Position numbers and translations under genes: made by a program. This document shows positions 1 through 8,526 of a stretch of DNA of 64,000 bases, piece by piece (position 1 is the first letter of the stretch; every line of letters begins with the position of its first letter). The stretch comes from Flavobacterium limi. GTDB taxonomy: Bacteria > Bacteroidota > Bacteroidia > Flavobacteriales > Flavobacteriaceae. The notes under the pieces were generated by a model. The model ran no database searches and had not been told where the DNA came from. It saw nothing but the letters and a program-made list of their open reading frames with translations. The DNA is taken from contig NZ_JAADZV010000003.1 of the NCBI RefSeq assembly GCF_010645075.1, positions 310,001 through 374,000 on the forward strand, in the 5' to 3' direction.

Positions 1-1908
1 ATCAATTTGTTCCTGCTTAATTGGTCTTTTAATTTTCATTCCTTCTAAATTCGCAACAGAAGTTAGTCCCCCAGCCCTCATTACTATATTATAGACAGAT
101 TCCTTTTTGTTAGCTAATACATATTTTCCCGGGTATGAAACTGCCCCGCTAATTGTTACCATTTGTGGTTTTTCATAAACTGCCATTCTTCTGATATTAA
201 CAACATCAAAAGGTTTTAAGGCAAAGTTTTTTACCTGCTCATTATTATCCGCAGTAATTTCTAATTCTACCAATTCAATACGTTTTGGATTAGCATCATC
301 AATTTCATCAGACTTTATCATTCTGGCAATTTCTACTCTTTTTGAAGCAGACCCGGTTAATCCTCCAACCTGTACGACTAAATCATTTAATGTTAAATTT
401 TCATAAAACGCATATTCTCCTGGGTTTTTTACTTCTCCATCAATAGTAACTTTATATTCTTCTCTAAAATCTAAAATGGAATATACTGTCACTTCGTCTT
501 CTCTTTTTAATTCGATATCTGCATTTAAATCTCCCGCTAAAGCACTTTCTAAATTTACATTTACTATTTCAGTCGTTAAATCAGATTTTAAACGAATAAT
601 TCTTGCCCTTTTAGTGTAGGCATCTTCTTTAAGCCCTTCAGCTCTGGTAATAAGGTCTGAAATTCTCATTCCTTCATTATATGAATAATAATCCGGTCTG
701 AATACAGCTCCTTCTATTTTTATACGGTTTTCGAATCGGTTTAAAATTTTTGTGATTCTGAAAACATCTCCTGACTGCGGTACATATGACGAAAATTCAC
801 TTTCGTTAATATCATGAACCTTAAATTCTTTTCCTGTCTTTTGCAAAACATTTACTGATGCTGTATATGCAAATTCATTAAAGCCGGAAGCAAAATTTAG
901 CAAATCCGAAAATTTTTCACCTTTTTTCATTTCAAAAATCCCGGGCCTCTTAACTTCACCTTCTACAGTGACCCTTTGGGTATAAACCGGAATTCGAATC
1001 ACATCGTTTTCTTTTAAACTTACATTGTCAGACTGATCTCCTTTAACTAAAAAACGGTAGATGTCAACATTTTTATAAACCTTGTTATTTCTAATTAGTT
1101 CAATATTTCTGTAACTGCCGTTTTTCCCCGGTCCTCCGGCCAGATGTAATGCGTTATAGACAGTTGCCAATGATGAAATTGAATAATTCCCGGGTTGTTT
1201 ACCGCCTACAATAGTAATTTTAATAGTTCTTATTCTGCTTAAGCTAACACTAACTTGTGACTGACCTGATCTTACAGTACTATAGACTTTTGCAATTGCA
1301 GCCTTAATTTTTTGAGTAGCAGCCTCAATAGATATTCCTGAAACGGAAATTTGTCCTACATATTGAATGGATATTTTTCCTTCAACATTTACGGGTATAC
1401 TGGCATTATATTCCTGTACTCCGTACACACTTATCTGAAGTTCATCACCTGGACCCAAAACATAATTCACAGGAGTAGCTAAATTTGAGTCTGGTTCAAA
1501 ATTTAAAGTAGGATTATCAAATAATTCAGATCCGAATATTAATGCATTTACAGAGTCCTTAACTTTATTATTTACAATTTTATCCTGAATACGTCCTGCC
1601 TCCTTTTTATTTACAGAAGTCTTTTCATCATTTTTTTTATTTAAAATACTAACTGATCCTTCGTTTACTCTTTTCTTTAACTTTGAAAATTCTGCAGCGC
1701 TCATTCCTTTGGATAAAGCCATAGACTCGGCTTGCTCAATTGTCATATTATTATTTTGCAGTTGAGTTCTTATTTTAGCAATATCGCTATCAGATAAATA
1801 ATCGACTTTTAAAGTACTCAAATCACTTGCTTTCATTAAATCCTGAGCATTTAACTGAAAAGTAAAAAAAGTAAAAAACAATAAAACAAGAACTGTAATA
1901 TTTTTCAT
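1..1908 (-). CDS. SLBB-repeat polysaccharide export protein, C-terminus cut by window edge
   Basis: The reading frame is open from an ATG at 1908 to the window edge (636 codons, no stop), so the C-terminus is missing. Residues 1-21 form a Sec signal peptide ending in LNA-Q with no lipobox. A polysaccharide-export domain starts near residue 147 (YVLGPGDEL). At least five SLBB-like repeats follow, each marked by a G-x-V-x-x-P-G-x-Y type motif near residues 233, 317, 398, 488 and 587. This build is that of large Wza-related outer-membrane or periplasmic exporters of Bacteroidota, which form the exit path for capsule or exopolysaccharide. It is the last visible gene of the capsule locus, 49 bases after the dTDP-glucose dehydratase gene. 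It is a second exporter beside the short lipoprotein at 10994-11785. Family assignment is firm; the polymer is unknown. Confidence 0.88.
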   Translation of the reverse strand, partial: MKNITVLVLLFFTFFTFQLNAQDLMKASDLSTLKVDYLSDSDIAKIRTQLQNNNMTIEQAESMALSKGMSAAEFSKLKKRVNEGSVSILNKKNDEKTSVNKKEAGRIQDKIVNNKVKDSVNALIFGSELFDNPTLNFEPDSNLATPVNYVLGPGDELQISVYGVQEYNASIPVNVEGKISIQYVGQISVSGISIEAATQKIKAAIAKVYSTVRSGQSQVSVSLSRIRTIKITIVGGKQPGNYSISSLATVYNALHLAGGPGKNGSYRNIELIRNNKVYKNVDIYRFLVKGDQSDNVSLKENDVIRIPVYTQRVTVEGEVKRPGIFEMKKGEKFSDLLNFASGFNEFAYTASVNVLQKTGKEFKVHDINESEFSSYVPQSGDVFRITKILNRFENRIKIEGAVFRPDYYSYNEGMRISDLITRAEGLKEDAYTKRARIIRLKSDLTTEIVNVNLESALAGDLNADIELKREDEVTVYSILDFREEYKVTIDGEVKNPGEYAFYENLTLNDLVVQVGGLTGSASKRVEIARMIKSDEIDDANPKRIELVELEITADNNEQVKNFALKPFDVVNIRRMAVYEKPQMVTISGAVSYPGKYVLANKKESVYNIVMRAGGLTSVANLEGMKIKRPIKQEQID

Positions 1909-1957
1909 ATTTAATGATGTTTTGATTTTGATAAGAAATTCAAATCAGAATAAAATT

Positions 1958-3004
1958 TTAAGAATATTGTTTTTTATAATAATCCTTATAAGAACCAGAG
2001 GTTACATTTTTTAGCCATTCATCGTTTTCTAAATACCAATTAATGGTTTTTTCCAAACCTTCTTCAAAAGTTACTGAGGGTTTCCAGCCGAGTTCTTTAT
2101 TAATTTTTGAAGCATCAATTGCGTAACGTAAATCATGCCCTGGCCTGTCTTTTACATAAGTAATTAATTCCTGGGATTTCCCTTTTTCTCTTCCTAATTT
2201 TTCATCCATAATCTGGCATAATAATTTAACCAAATCAATATTTTTCCACTCATTAAAACCGCCAATATTATACGTTTCATGGTTTTTTCCTTCATGAAAA
2301 ACTAAGTCAATAGCAATAGCATGGTCTTCAACAAAAAGCCAATCGCGAGTATAATTACCATCCCCATAAACAGGTAATGGTTTATTATTGATAATATTAT
2401 TGATGAAAAGTGGAATTAATTTTTCAGGAAAATGATATGATCCATAATTATTTGAACAGTTTGTTAAAACATATGGCAAACCATAGGTTTCTCCGTATGC
2501 CCGCACAAAATGATCTGAACTAGCTTTTGAAGCTGAATATGGTGAGTTTGGATCATATGGCGTGGTTTCTGTAAAAAGCCCCTCATTGCCTAAAGAACCA
2601 TACACTTCATCTGTACTGATATGATAAAATCTCTTTCCCTCGAAATTATCTTTCCATTGTTTTTTAGCTGCATTAAGCAGATTCATGGTTCCAATAACAT
2701 TTGTTTTCACAAATGCCAATGGGTCTTCGATTGATCTGTCAACATGAGATTCTGCTGCTAAATGTAATATTCCGTCAAAATTATGAATTGAAAAAAGTTG
2801 GTTAATAAAAGTTTCATCAACAATATCACCTTTTACAAAATTATAATTAGGCTGATTTTCTATATCTTTAATATTCTCGAGATTACCGGCATAAGTTAAA
2901 GCATCTAAATTGTAAATTTGATATTCAGGATATTTATTTACAAAACGTCTCACTACATGTGAACCAATAAATCCTGCACCACCCGTTATAAGTATTTTTT
3001 TCAT
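1958..3004 (-). CDS. rfbB: dTDP-glucose 4,6-dehydratase
   Basis: This enzyme converts dTDP-glucose to dTDP-4-keto-6-deoxyglucose, the branch point to rhamnose and other deoxysugars. The protein (348 residues, normal for RfbB/RmlB) is an extended short-chain dehydrogenase. It has an N-terminal NAD-binding GGAGFIGS motif at about residues 8-15, the STDEVYG motif with the catalytic Asp-Glu pair, and the YSASK motif carrying the Tyr and Lys of the active site. The partner genes rfbA, rfbC and rfbD are not in the window and may lie beyond its left edge. It is 12 bases downstream of the mannose-1-phosphate guanylyltransferase gene and probably in the same transcript. Confidence 0.95.
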   Translation of the reverse strand: MKKILITGGAGFIGSHVVRRFVNKYPEYQIYNLDALTYAGNLENIKDIENQPNYNFVKGDIVDETFINQLFSIHNFDGILHLAAESHVDRSIEDPLAFVKTNVIGTMNLLNAAKKQWKDNFEGKRFYHISTDEVYGSLGNEGLFTETTPYDPNSPYSASKASSDHFVRAYGETYGLPYVLTNCSNNYGSYHFPEKLIPLFINNIINNKPLPVYGDGNYTRDWLFVEDHAIAIDLVFHEGKNHETYNIGGFNEWKNIDLVKLLCQIMDEKLGREKGKSQELITYVKDRPGHDLRYAIDASKINKELGWKPSVTFEEGLEKTINWYLENDEWLKNVTSGSYKDYYKKQYS

Positions 3005-3016
3005 TTCGAATTTAAT

Positions 3017-4024
3017 TTAATTTAATAACTCTGAATTTTGTTTTTCTAACTCACTATATATATCTTTTACATCCTGAGAGCTTTCCTTTTGTAAAATTAA
3101 ATTAGCCGTATCTGTATATACAAAAATCGTATTTTTTACTCCCAAGAAAGTAGTGTGTTTATCACAGCCTATAACCATATTACCATCCTTATCAATTGGG
3201 TGGCCATTAGAAACCAAATAATCGTAGACTGATTCAAAAGAACCTAAATCAGACCAGGAGAATGATGCAGGCACTACTTTAATTTTCTTACTGCGCTCCA
3301 TCACAGCATAATCTATACTAATTGATGGAATCTCTAAAGATGTTTCTAAATCTAAAAACCCGTCTTTGTTTGACTCCCAGACTATTCTGGATTTTTCATA
3401 GACTTCAGGCTGAAACTGTTTTAACTCATCCAGAAGTACACTGGCTTTAAAACAAAACATTCCACTATTCCATAAAAAATTACCTTTTGCAATAAAATCT
3501 TTAGCAGTTGTTTCATTTGGTTTTTCCCTAAATGAAATCACTTTATCACCTTTTGATTCTATATAACCATAACCTGTTTCTGGCTTGGTTGGAATAATTC
3601 CAAAAGTTACGATAAAACCTTCCTTCGCTTTTAAAATTGCCTGACGTATCGCATTATTATATTCTTCCATTTTATCAATAATATGATCTGATGGGGTTAC
3701 TATTAGTATGTCGTCTGGATTTGAAGCAAAAGCTGCAAATGCAATTGCTGCTGCCGTATTTCTAGGAGTAGACTCAACGATATTGATATATGAAGTTTTA
3801 GATTTTTCCATTACCTTACCGCTTAAATGATGGTTATCAACATTTCCAACGACCATTACATTATCTGCTAAATAACTATTTCGTTCAACAGTCATTTCAA
3901 ATAAAGATTTACCATCAAATATTTCCAAATATTGCTTAGGCTGACTTTTACGGGAAAGCGGCCATAATCTGCTACCTACACCACCGGTTAATATAACATG
4001 CGTGATTAAATTGTTTTCTTCCAT
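3017..4024 (-). CDS. manC: Mannose-1-phosphate guanylyltransferase
   Basis: It makes GDP-mannose from mannose-1-phosphate and GTP, feeding mannose, fucose or related residues into the surface polymer. The N-terminal nucleotidyltransferase signature GGxGSRLWPLSR followed by PKQ is complete, and VTPSDH and GYGYIE blocks are visible. At 335 residues it is the short form without the C-terminal phosphomannose isomerase (cupin) domain of bifunctional AlgA/ManC proteins, so isomerase activity must come from elsewhere. It lies 30 bases after the UDP-HexNAc dehydrogenase gene in the capsule locus. The symbol is by family; cpsB or rfbM would be equally valid. Confidence 0.9.
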   Translation of the reverse strand: MEENNLITHVILTGGVGSRLWPLSRKSQPKQYLEIFDGKSLFEMTVERNSYLADNVMVVGNVDNHHLSGKVMEKSKTSYINIVESTPRNTAAAIAFAAFASNPDDILIVTPSDHIIDKMEEYNNAIRQAILKAKEGFIVTFGIIPTKPETGYGYIESKGDKVISFREKPNETTAKDFIAKGNFLWNSGMFCFKASVLLDELKQFQPEVYEKSRIVWESNKDGFLDLETSLEIPSISIDYAVMERSKKIKVVPASFSWSDLGSFESVYDYLVSNGHPIDKDGNMVIGCDKHTTFLGVKNTIFVYTDTANLILQKESSQDVKDIYSELEKQNSELLN

Positions 4025-4054
4025 TTTTTTAAATAAAAAAAAAAGAGTTTAAAA

Positions 4055-5338
4055 CTATAGTCTACTATTCGCTATAGTTCCTAAAACTCCTTTTACATCG
4101 TATATTAAACTATTTGTTTTTTGAATTTCCAGAAAATTTAATTTTAAAAAATCAGAGTGTGAAACTCCTAAAACTATTGCATCAAATTGTGCTTTTGGGA
4201 CAACATTTGTTATTGCTAGTCCATATTCTTTTTCAACTTCTTCTATATTCGCTATGGGATCAAATATTGTAACTGAAATACCATACTCCTTTAATGCTCT
4301 TATAACATCTACAATTTTAGTGTTGCGTACATCAGGGCAATTTTCTTTAAAAGTAATTCCAAGCATCAAAAGCTCAGCATTATTCACAGAAATACCTTTT
4401 TTAATCATTAATTTTACCACCTGAGATGCTATATATTCGCCCATGCTATCGTTTAAACGGCGGCCTGCTAAAATTATTTCAGGATGATATCCAAATTCTT
4501 GTGCGCGCTGTGCAAGATAATAAGGATCAACACCTATACAGTGTCCTCCTACTAAACCTGGTTTAAAAGGGAGAAAATTCCATTTTGTAGCTGCAGCAGC
4601 TAATACTTCCTGCGTATCAATATTCATCAGGTTAAATATTTTTGCAAGCTCATTAACAAACGCAATGTTAATATCTCGTTGTGAATTTTCAATAACCTTA
4701 GCTGCTTCAGCAACTTTAATTGTTGGTGCAAGATAAGTACCCGCAGTAATAACAGATTTATAAAGTGCATCTACTTTTAAACCAATTTCTGATGTAGAAC
4801 CAGATGTAATTTTCAAAATTTTCTCTACTGTATGCTCTTTATCACCAGGATTAATTCTCTCGGGTGAATATCCGGCAAAAAAACCCTCATTGAATTTTAA
4901 TCCTGATACTTTTTCTAAAACAGGTACACATTGTTCTTCTGTCACACCTGGATACACTGTTGATTCATAAATAACAACATCACCTTGTTTTAGCACCTTA
5001 CCTACTGCTTCGCTTGCTTTATACAAGGGAGTTAAATCCGGACGATTATTTTTATCTACCGGAGTTGGAACAGTTATTATAAAATAATTACAATCTGAAA
5101 TATTTTTTAGATCTGAAGTACAGTATAGACCTTTTTTCTCATCTAGTGTATCAATCAATACATCTTGCAAAACAGTATCCTCAACTTCTAATGTAGTATC
5201 AAGACCTTGCTTTAAACTTATAACTCTTGATTCATTAATATCAAAACCTGCTACAAGATATTTTGTAGCAAATAAACGAGCCAAAGGTAAACCTACATAA
5301 CCTAATCCTATAACGGCTATTTTTACGTTATTATTCAT
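4055..5338 (-). CDS. UDP-N-acetylhexosamine 6-dehydrogenase, TviB/WbpO type
   Basis: This is a UDP-glucose/GDP-mannose dehydrogenase family enzyme that oxidises C6 of a UDP-sugar to the uronic acid with two NAD+. The 427-residue protein opens with a Rossmann motif (GLGYVGLPLA, about residues 11-20) and has the catalytic cysteine in GGHCIGVDPYYL near residue 265. Its closest recognised types are TviB and WbpO, which act on UDP-GlcNAc or UDP-GalNAc. That fits the WbpP-like C4-epimerase at 7533-8516, because the two together would give UDP-GalNAcA. It is the first gene after the promoter at 5425-5455, so it can be transcribed apart from the upstream export genes. Substrate is inferred. Confidence 0.88.
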   Translation of the reverse strand: MNNNVKIAVIGLGYVGLPLARLFATKYLVAGFDINESRVISLKQGLDTTLEVEDTVLQDVLIDTLDEKKGLYCTSDLKNISDCNYFIITVPTPVDKNNRPDLTPLYKASEAVGKVLKQGDVVIYESTVYPGVTEEQCVPVLEKVSGLKFNEGFFAGYSPERINPGDKEHTVEKILKITSGSTSEIGLKVDALYKSVITAGTYLAPTIKVAEAAKVIENSQRDINIAFVNELAKIFNLMNIDTQEVLAAAATKWNFLPFKPGLVGGHCIGVDPYYLAQRAQEFGYHPEIILAGRRLNDSMGEYIASQVVKLMIKKGISVNNAELLMLGITFKENCPDVRNTKIVDVIRALKEYGISVTIFDPIANIEEVEKEYGLAITNVVPKAQFDAIVLGVSHSDFLKLNFLEIQKTNSLIYDVKGVLGTIANSRL

Positions 5339-5424
5339 ATTTTTCCTTAATTTCGTTTATCACATTGCACGGCTTCGCCATTCAAAGTCACATATGACAT
5401 GAATATCAAAAAATTCAATTTCAG

Positions 5425-5455
5425 CAAATATAGTACAATAAGTCAATTTTATCAA
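5425..5455 (-). promoter_or_regulatory. Strong Flavobacterium-type promoter for the lower capsule operon
   Basis: Read on the minus strand, a -33 TTG (5453-5455) is followed after 20 bases by a -7 box TATATTTG (5425-5432). This matches the known Bacteroidota consensus TTG-N17-23-TAnnTTTG. Transcription would start near 5418, giving a leader of about 80 bases before the dehydrogenase gene at 5338. It lies downstream of upxY and its hairpin, so the genes from 5338 leftward have their own start. Confidence 0.75.
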
Positions 5456-5535
5456 CCTTGAAATAGTCTTATAATTAATCAAAAAAAAATAAAATTTAAA
5501 TCCCTGTAAGTCAACAAACAAAAAATAAATTTCAA

Positions 5536-5581
5536 AAAAAAAGCAAAAAATCATTAAACTTAATGACTTCTGCTTTTTTTT
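5536..5581 (-). terminator. Terminator-like hairpin after upxY
   Basis: A 10-bp stem (AAAAAAAGCA with TGCTTTTTTT) closes an internal loop and a second stem TCATTA/TAATGA around a 4-base loop. On the minus strand it ends in a run of T about 50 bases after the upxY stop codon. Poly-A on the other arm would also give a U-tract in the opposite direction. The 292-base gap 5339-5630 holds only this hairpin, the promoter at 5425-5455 and AT-rich sequence. Confidence 0.6.
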
Positions 5582-5630
5582 AAACTTATGAACCTTGCTC
5601 GAAGAAAAAATAATACTTTTTTATTTAAAA

Positions 5631-6116
5631 TTATAACGTGTCTTTTTTGTATTTAATCTTCAAAAGACATCCTAAAGATTCTAAAACCAAAATATAATGA
5701 GTGTTTGTTACTTCCTGTACTACAGCGTCCTGACTACTAAAAACTCCCGTTTCTAATTTTATCTTATCCCCTTTTTTATATGGTAATATACAAACATCAG
5801 AAATATTTGTATTTGAAAGATTTTCTTTTATTGCTGTAATTTCTTCATTTCGAACAATTGCCGCTTTGCCTAACCAAAATAAATAACGTACTACTCCTGA
5901 AACCTGAAACACAGAATTTCTATCCATATCAGGCAATTTAACAAAAACATAAGAATTAAACAGAGGAATTTCAACTTTTTTCTTTCTGTCAGACCATTGT
6001 TTTATTTGAGTAATTATTGGGCAATAGCACTCTATACCTATTTCATTCAGTTTTTCTGCTACTTTTTTTTCCCATTTAGGCTTCGTATAAACAACATACC
6101 AATTCATGCGATTCAT
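5631..6116 (-). CDS. NusG-like transcription antitermination factor, UpxY family
   Basis: The 161-residue protein begins with a NusG N-terminal domain (WYVVYTKPKWEKKVAEKL), which binds RNA polymerase. It ends with a short KOW-like region (KGDKIKLETGVF). Specialised NusG paralogues of the UpxY group sit in capsule loci of Bacteroidota and prevent early termination of their own operon. Position fits: it lies 2 bases after the UDP-glucose dehydrogenase gene, in the middle of the locus instead of at its head, and is followed by a terminator-like hairpin. An alternative ATG at 6107 (MNWYVV) would shorten it by three residues and is equally likely. It is too diverged and badly placed to be the housekeeping NusG. 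Confidence 0.85.
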   Translation of the reverse strand: MNRMNWYVVYTKPKWEKKVAEKLNEIGIECYCPIITQIKQWSDRKKKVEIPLFNSYVFVKLPDMDRNSVFQVSGVVRYLFWLGKAAIVRNEEITAIKENLSNTNISDVCILPYKKGDKIKLETGVFSSQDAVVQEVTNTHYILVLESLGCLLKIKYKKDTL

Positions 6117-6118
6117 TT

Positions 6119-7510
6119 TTAAGAACCTATTGCGTTGTAAATAAAACCAATTTTATTTAATTCTTTTGCATTTAATATATTTCTTCCGTCAAAAACAAAA
6201 GCTGGCTTTTGCATGGAATCATATATTTTTTGCCAATCATATTTTATAAACTCATCCCATTCCGTAAGAATTGCAATTGCATGCGCTCCTTCACACGCCT
6301 GATAAGGACTTTCAAATGTCAGAACAGCATCTGCATTTTCTGAAGGCTTTCTTGTATCTAAGTAATCTAAATCGCTTAAAATCTTATTTTTTGAAACCTT
6401 TGGATCGTAAACTGATATTTTAGCCTGTTCGTTTATCAAATCATTTGCCACATATATTGCCGCAGATTCACGTGTGTCGTTTGTATCTTTTTTAAATGCC
6501 CATCCCAAAAAAGTTATTTTTTTATCAGCTACCGTATTATATAAAGTCTGAACGATTTTATTTGAAAATCTTCTTTTTTGATAGTCATTCATAATAATCA
6601 CTTGTTCCCAGTAATCAGCAACTTCATTTAATCCGTAAGATTTTGCGATATAAACCAAATTTAGAATATCCTTTTGAAAACACGAACCTCCAAACCCTAC
6701 GGAAGCCTTCAAAAACTTAGACCCAATACGACTATCCATTCCAATAGCACGAGCTACTTCATTTACATCTGCGCCAGTTTTCTCACACAGTTCAGACATT
6801 GCATTAATTGATGAAATTCGTTGTGCTAAAAAAGCATTTGCTGTAAGTTTAGACAATTCAGACGACCAAACATTTGTAGTCAGGATTTTATCTTTACTAA
6901 CCCAATTAGCATACACATCTACTAAAGCATTAATCGCATCATTTCCCTCTGGAGTTGAATCCCCTCCTATAAGAATCCTGTCAGGATTTAATAAATCAGT
7001 AACAGCAGTTCCCTCTGCTAAAAATTCGGGATTAGAAAGAATTTGGAATTGTACACCATTTCCTGTATTATCTAAAATACTTTTTATAGCCTCAGCAGTT
7101 CGAACAGGCAAGGTTGATTTTTCGACAACTATTTTATTGCTTTTAGCCACTTTCGCAATTTGTCTGGCACACAACTCTATGTATTTTAAATCTGCGGCCA
7201 TCCCTTTTCCTTTACCGTAAGTTTTAGTAGGTGTGTTTACTGAAATAAAAATAACCTCAGCTTGATCTATGGCTTGTTCAACATTGGTTGAAAAAAAAAG
7301 ATTTCTACCTCTGGCTTCAGCTACGACTTCAGAAAGTCCTGGCTCATAGATTGGCAGGTTATCTGTATTTGGATCATTCCAGTCTTTTATTCTCTGTTCA
7401 TTCAAATCAACAACAGTTACTTGAATATGTGGACATTTTTGCGCAATTACTGCCATAGTTGGACCTCCTACATAACCTGCACCGATGCAACAAATTTTTG
7501 TGATTTTCAT
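6119..7510 (-). CDS. ugd: UDP-glucose 6-dehydrogenase
   Basis: It oxidises UDP-glucose to UDP-glucuronate with two NAD+, supplying uronic acid to the capsule. The 463-residue protein has the Rossmann motif GAGYVGGPT near residue 9 and the catalytic cysteine in [10 protein letters not shown] near residue 276. The long form with an N-terminus like [18 protein letters not shown] resembles the animal/plant-type UGDH more than the short E. coli Ugd. It sits between the epimerase gene (22 bases away) and upxY (2 bases). Confidence 0.93.
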   Translation of the reverse strand: MKITKICCIGAGYVGGPTMAVIAQKCPHIQVTVVDLNEQRIKDWNDPNTDNLPIYEPGLSEVVAEARGRNLFFSTNVEQAIDQAEVIFISVNTPTKTYGKGKGMAADLKYIELCARQIAKVAKSNKIVVEKSTLPVRTAEAIKSILDNTGNGVQFQILSNPEFLAEGTAVTDLLNPDRILIGGDSTPEGNDAINALVDVYANWVSKDKILTTNVWSSELSKLTANAFLAQRISSINAMSELCEKTGADVNEVARAIGMDSRIGSKFLKASVGFGGSCFQKDILNLVYIAKSYGLNEVADYWEQVIIMNDYQKRRFSNKIVQTLYNTVADKKITFLGWAFKKDTNDTRESAAIYVANDLINEQAKISVYDPKVSKNKILSDLDYLDTRKPSENADAVLTFESPYQACEGAHAIAILTEWDEFIKYDWQKIYDSMQKPAFVFDGRNILNAKELNKIGFIYNAIGS

Positions 7511-7532
7511 ATTTTCTTTATGTACTTCCTTT

Positions 7533-8516
7533 TTATTTTAAATTATTCCAATACCAATATACTGCTTCTTTCAACCCATCTTTAAGTGAATATTCAGGAT
7601 TATACCCTAACATCATTTTGGCTTTTTTAATACTTGCTAATGAATGGGGTATGTCTCCAATTCTTGTTTCTCCATAAACAATTGGTACATCAGCAATTTT
7701 CGAATCAAATTCTGCTAGATATTTTTTTAAATACCTAACTAAATCATTCAAAGTATTCCTATCTCCAAATGCCGTATTATAAACCGTATTTATTGCTTCA
7801 GAATCATCAGACGAAATAGCCAGAGCATTCATTTGAATTACATTATCAATATAAGTAAAATCCCTTGAATAATTTCCATCACCATTAATTACAGGACTTT
7901 CATAATTCATTAATTGCATCACAAATTTAGGGATTACTGCTGCATAAGCCCCTTTTGGGTCTTGCCTTCTTCCAAAAACATTAAAATAACGCAAACCTAT
8001 AGTTTCCAGTCCATATGTTTTGCCAAAAATTTCTGCATATAATTCATTTACATATTTAGTAATTGCATAGGGCGACAATGGTTTTCCAATTACCTCTTCT
8101 ACCTTAGGCAGCCCCTCAGAATCCCCATATGTAGAAGAACTTGCAGCATAGATAAAGCGTTTTACCTTAGCATCACGTGCAGCAACTAACATATTTAAAA
8201 AACCTGTGACATTAACATCATTAGTAGTAATCGGATCATTTATTGACCTCGGAACAGAACCTAATGCAGCCTGATGCAATATATAATCTACTTCCTCAAC
8301 AGCCAAATTACAATCAGACATATTTCGAATATCACCTTCAATTAATTTAAAATTCTTATTCGAAATAAAATCTTTTAAATTGTGACGATGTCCGGTTGAA
8401 AAATTATCTAAACAAATTACTTTTTGTCCGGATTTTAAAAAATACTCACATAGATTAGAGCCAATAAAACCTGCCCCGCCTGTTATTAAAATAGTACTTT
8501 GAGCGTTCAATTTCAT
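7533..8516 (-). CDS. UDP-N-acetylglucosamine C4-epimerase-like SDR (WbpP family)
   Basis: This NAD-dependent extended short-chain dehydrogenase probably interconverts UDP-GlcNAc and UDP-GalNAc (or the uronates). Visible motifs are the NAD-binding GGAGFIGS (about residues 13-20), the AASSSTYG segment and the catalytic YAITK. Length (327) is normal for WbpP/Gne-like enzymes. It lies 10 bases after the wzc-like kinase gene and 22 bases before ugd, inside the capsule transcript. The epimerase fold is certain; the substrate comes from resemblance and context. Confidence 0.88.
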   Translation of the reverse strand: MKLNAQSTILITGGAGFIGSNLCEYFLKSGQKVICLDNFSTGHRHNLKDFISNKNFKLIEGDIRNMSDCNLAVEEVDYILHQAALGSVPRSINDPITTNDVNVTGFLNMLVAARDAKVKRFIYAASSSTYGDSEGLPKVEEVIGKPLSPYAITKYVNELYAEIFGKTYGLETIGLRYFNVFGRRQDPKGAYAAVIPKFVMQLMNYESPVINGDGNYSRDFTYIDNVIQMNALAISSDDSEAINTVYNTAFGDRNTLNDLVRYLKKYLAEFDSKIADVPIVYGETRIGDIPHSLASIKKAKMMLGYNPEYSLKDGLKEAVYWYWNNLK

Positions 8517-8526
8517 CTATTTTAAA

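Noticed and set aside
5360..5554. Minus-strand open frame of 64 codons between upxY and the dehydrogenase gene
   Set aside because: It spans a terminator-like hairpin and a promoter and is Phe/Ile/Tyr-rich AT translation; no start context or homology seen.
5536..5581. CRISPR-like or attachment-site repeat in the A/T-rich palindrome after upxY
   Set aside because: Single copy, no spacers, no integrase gene nearby; a transcription hairpin explains it.
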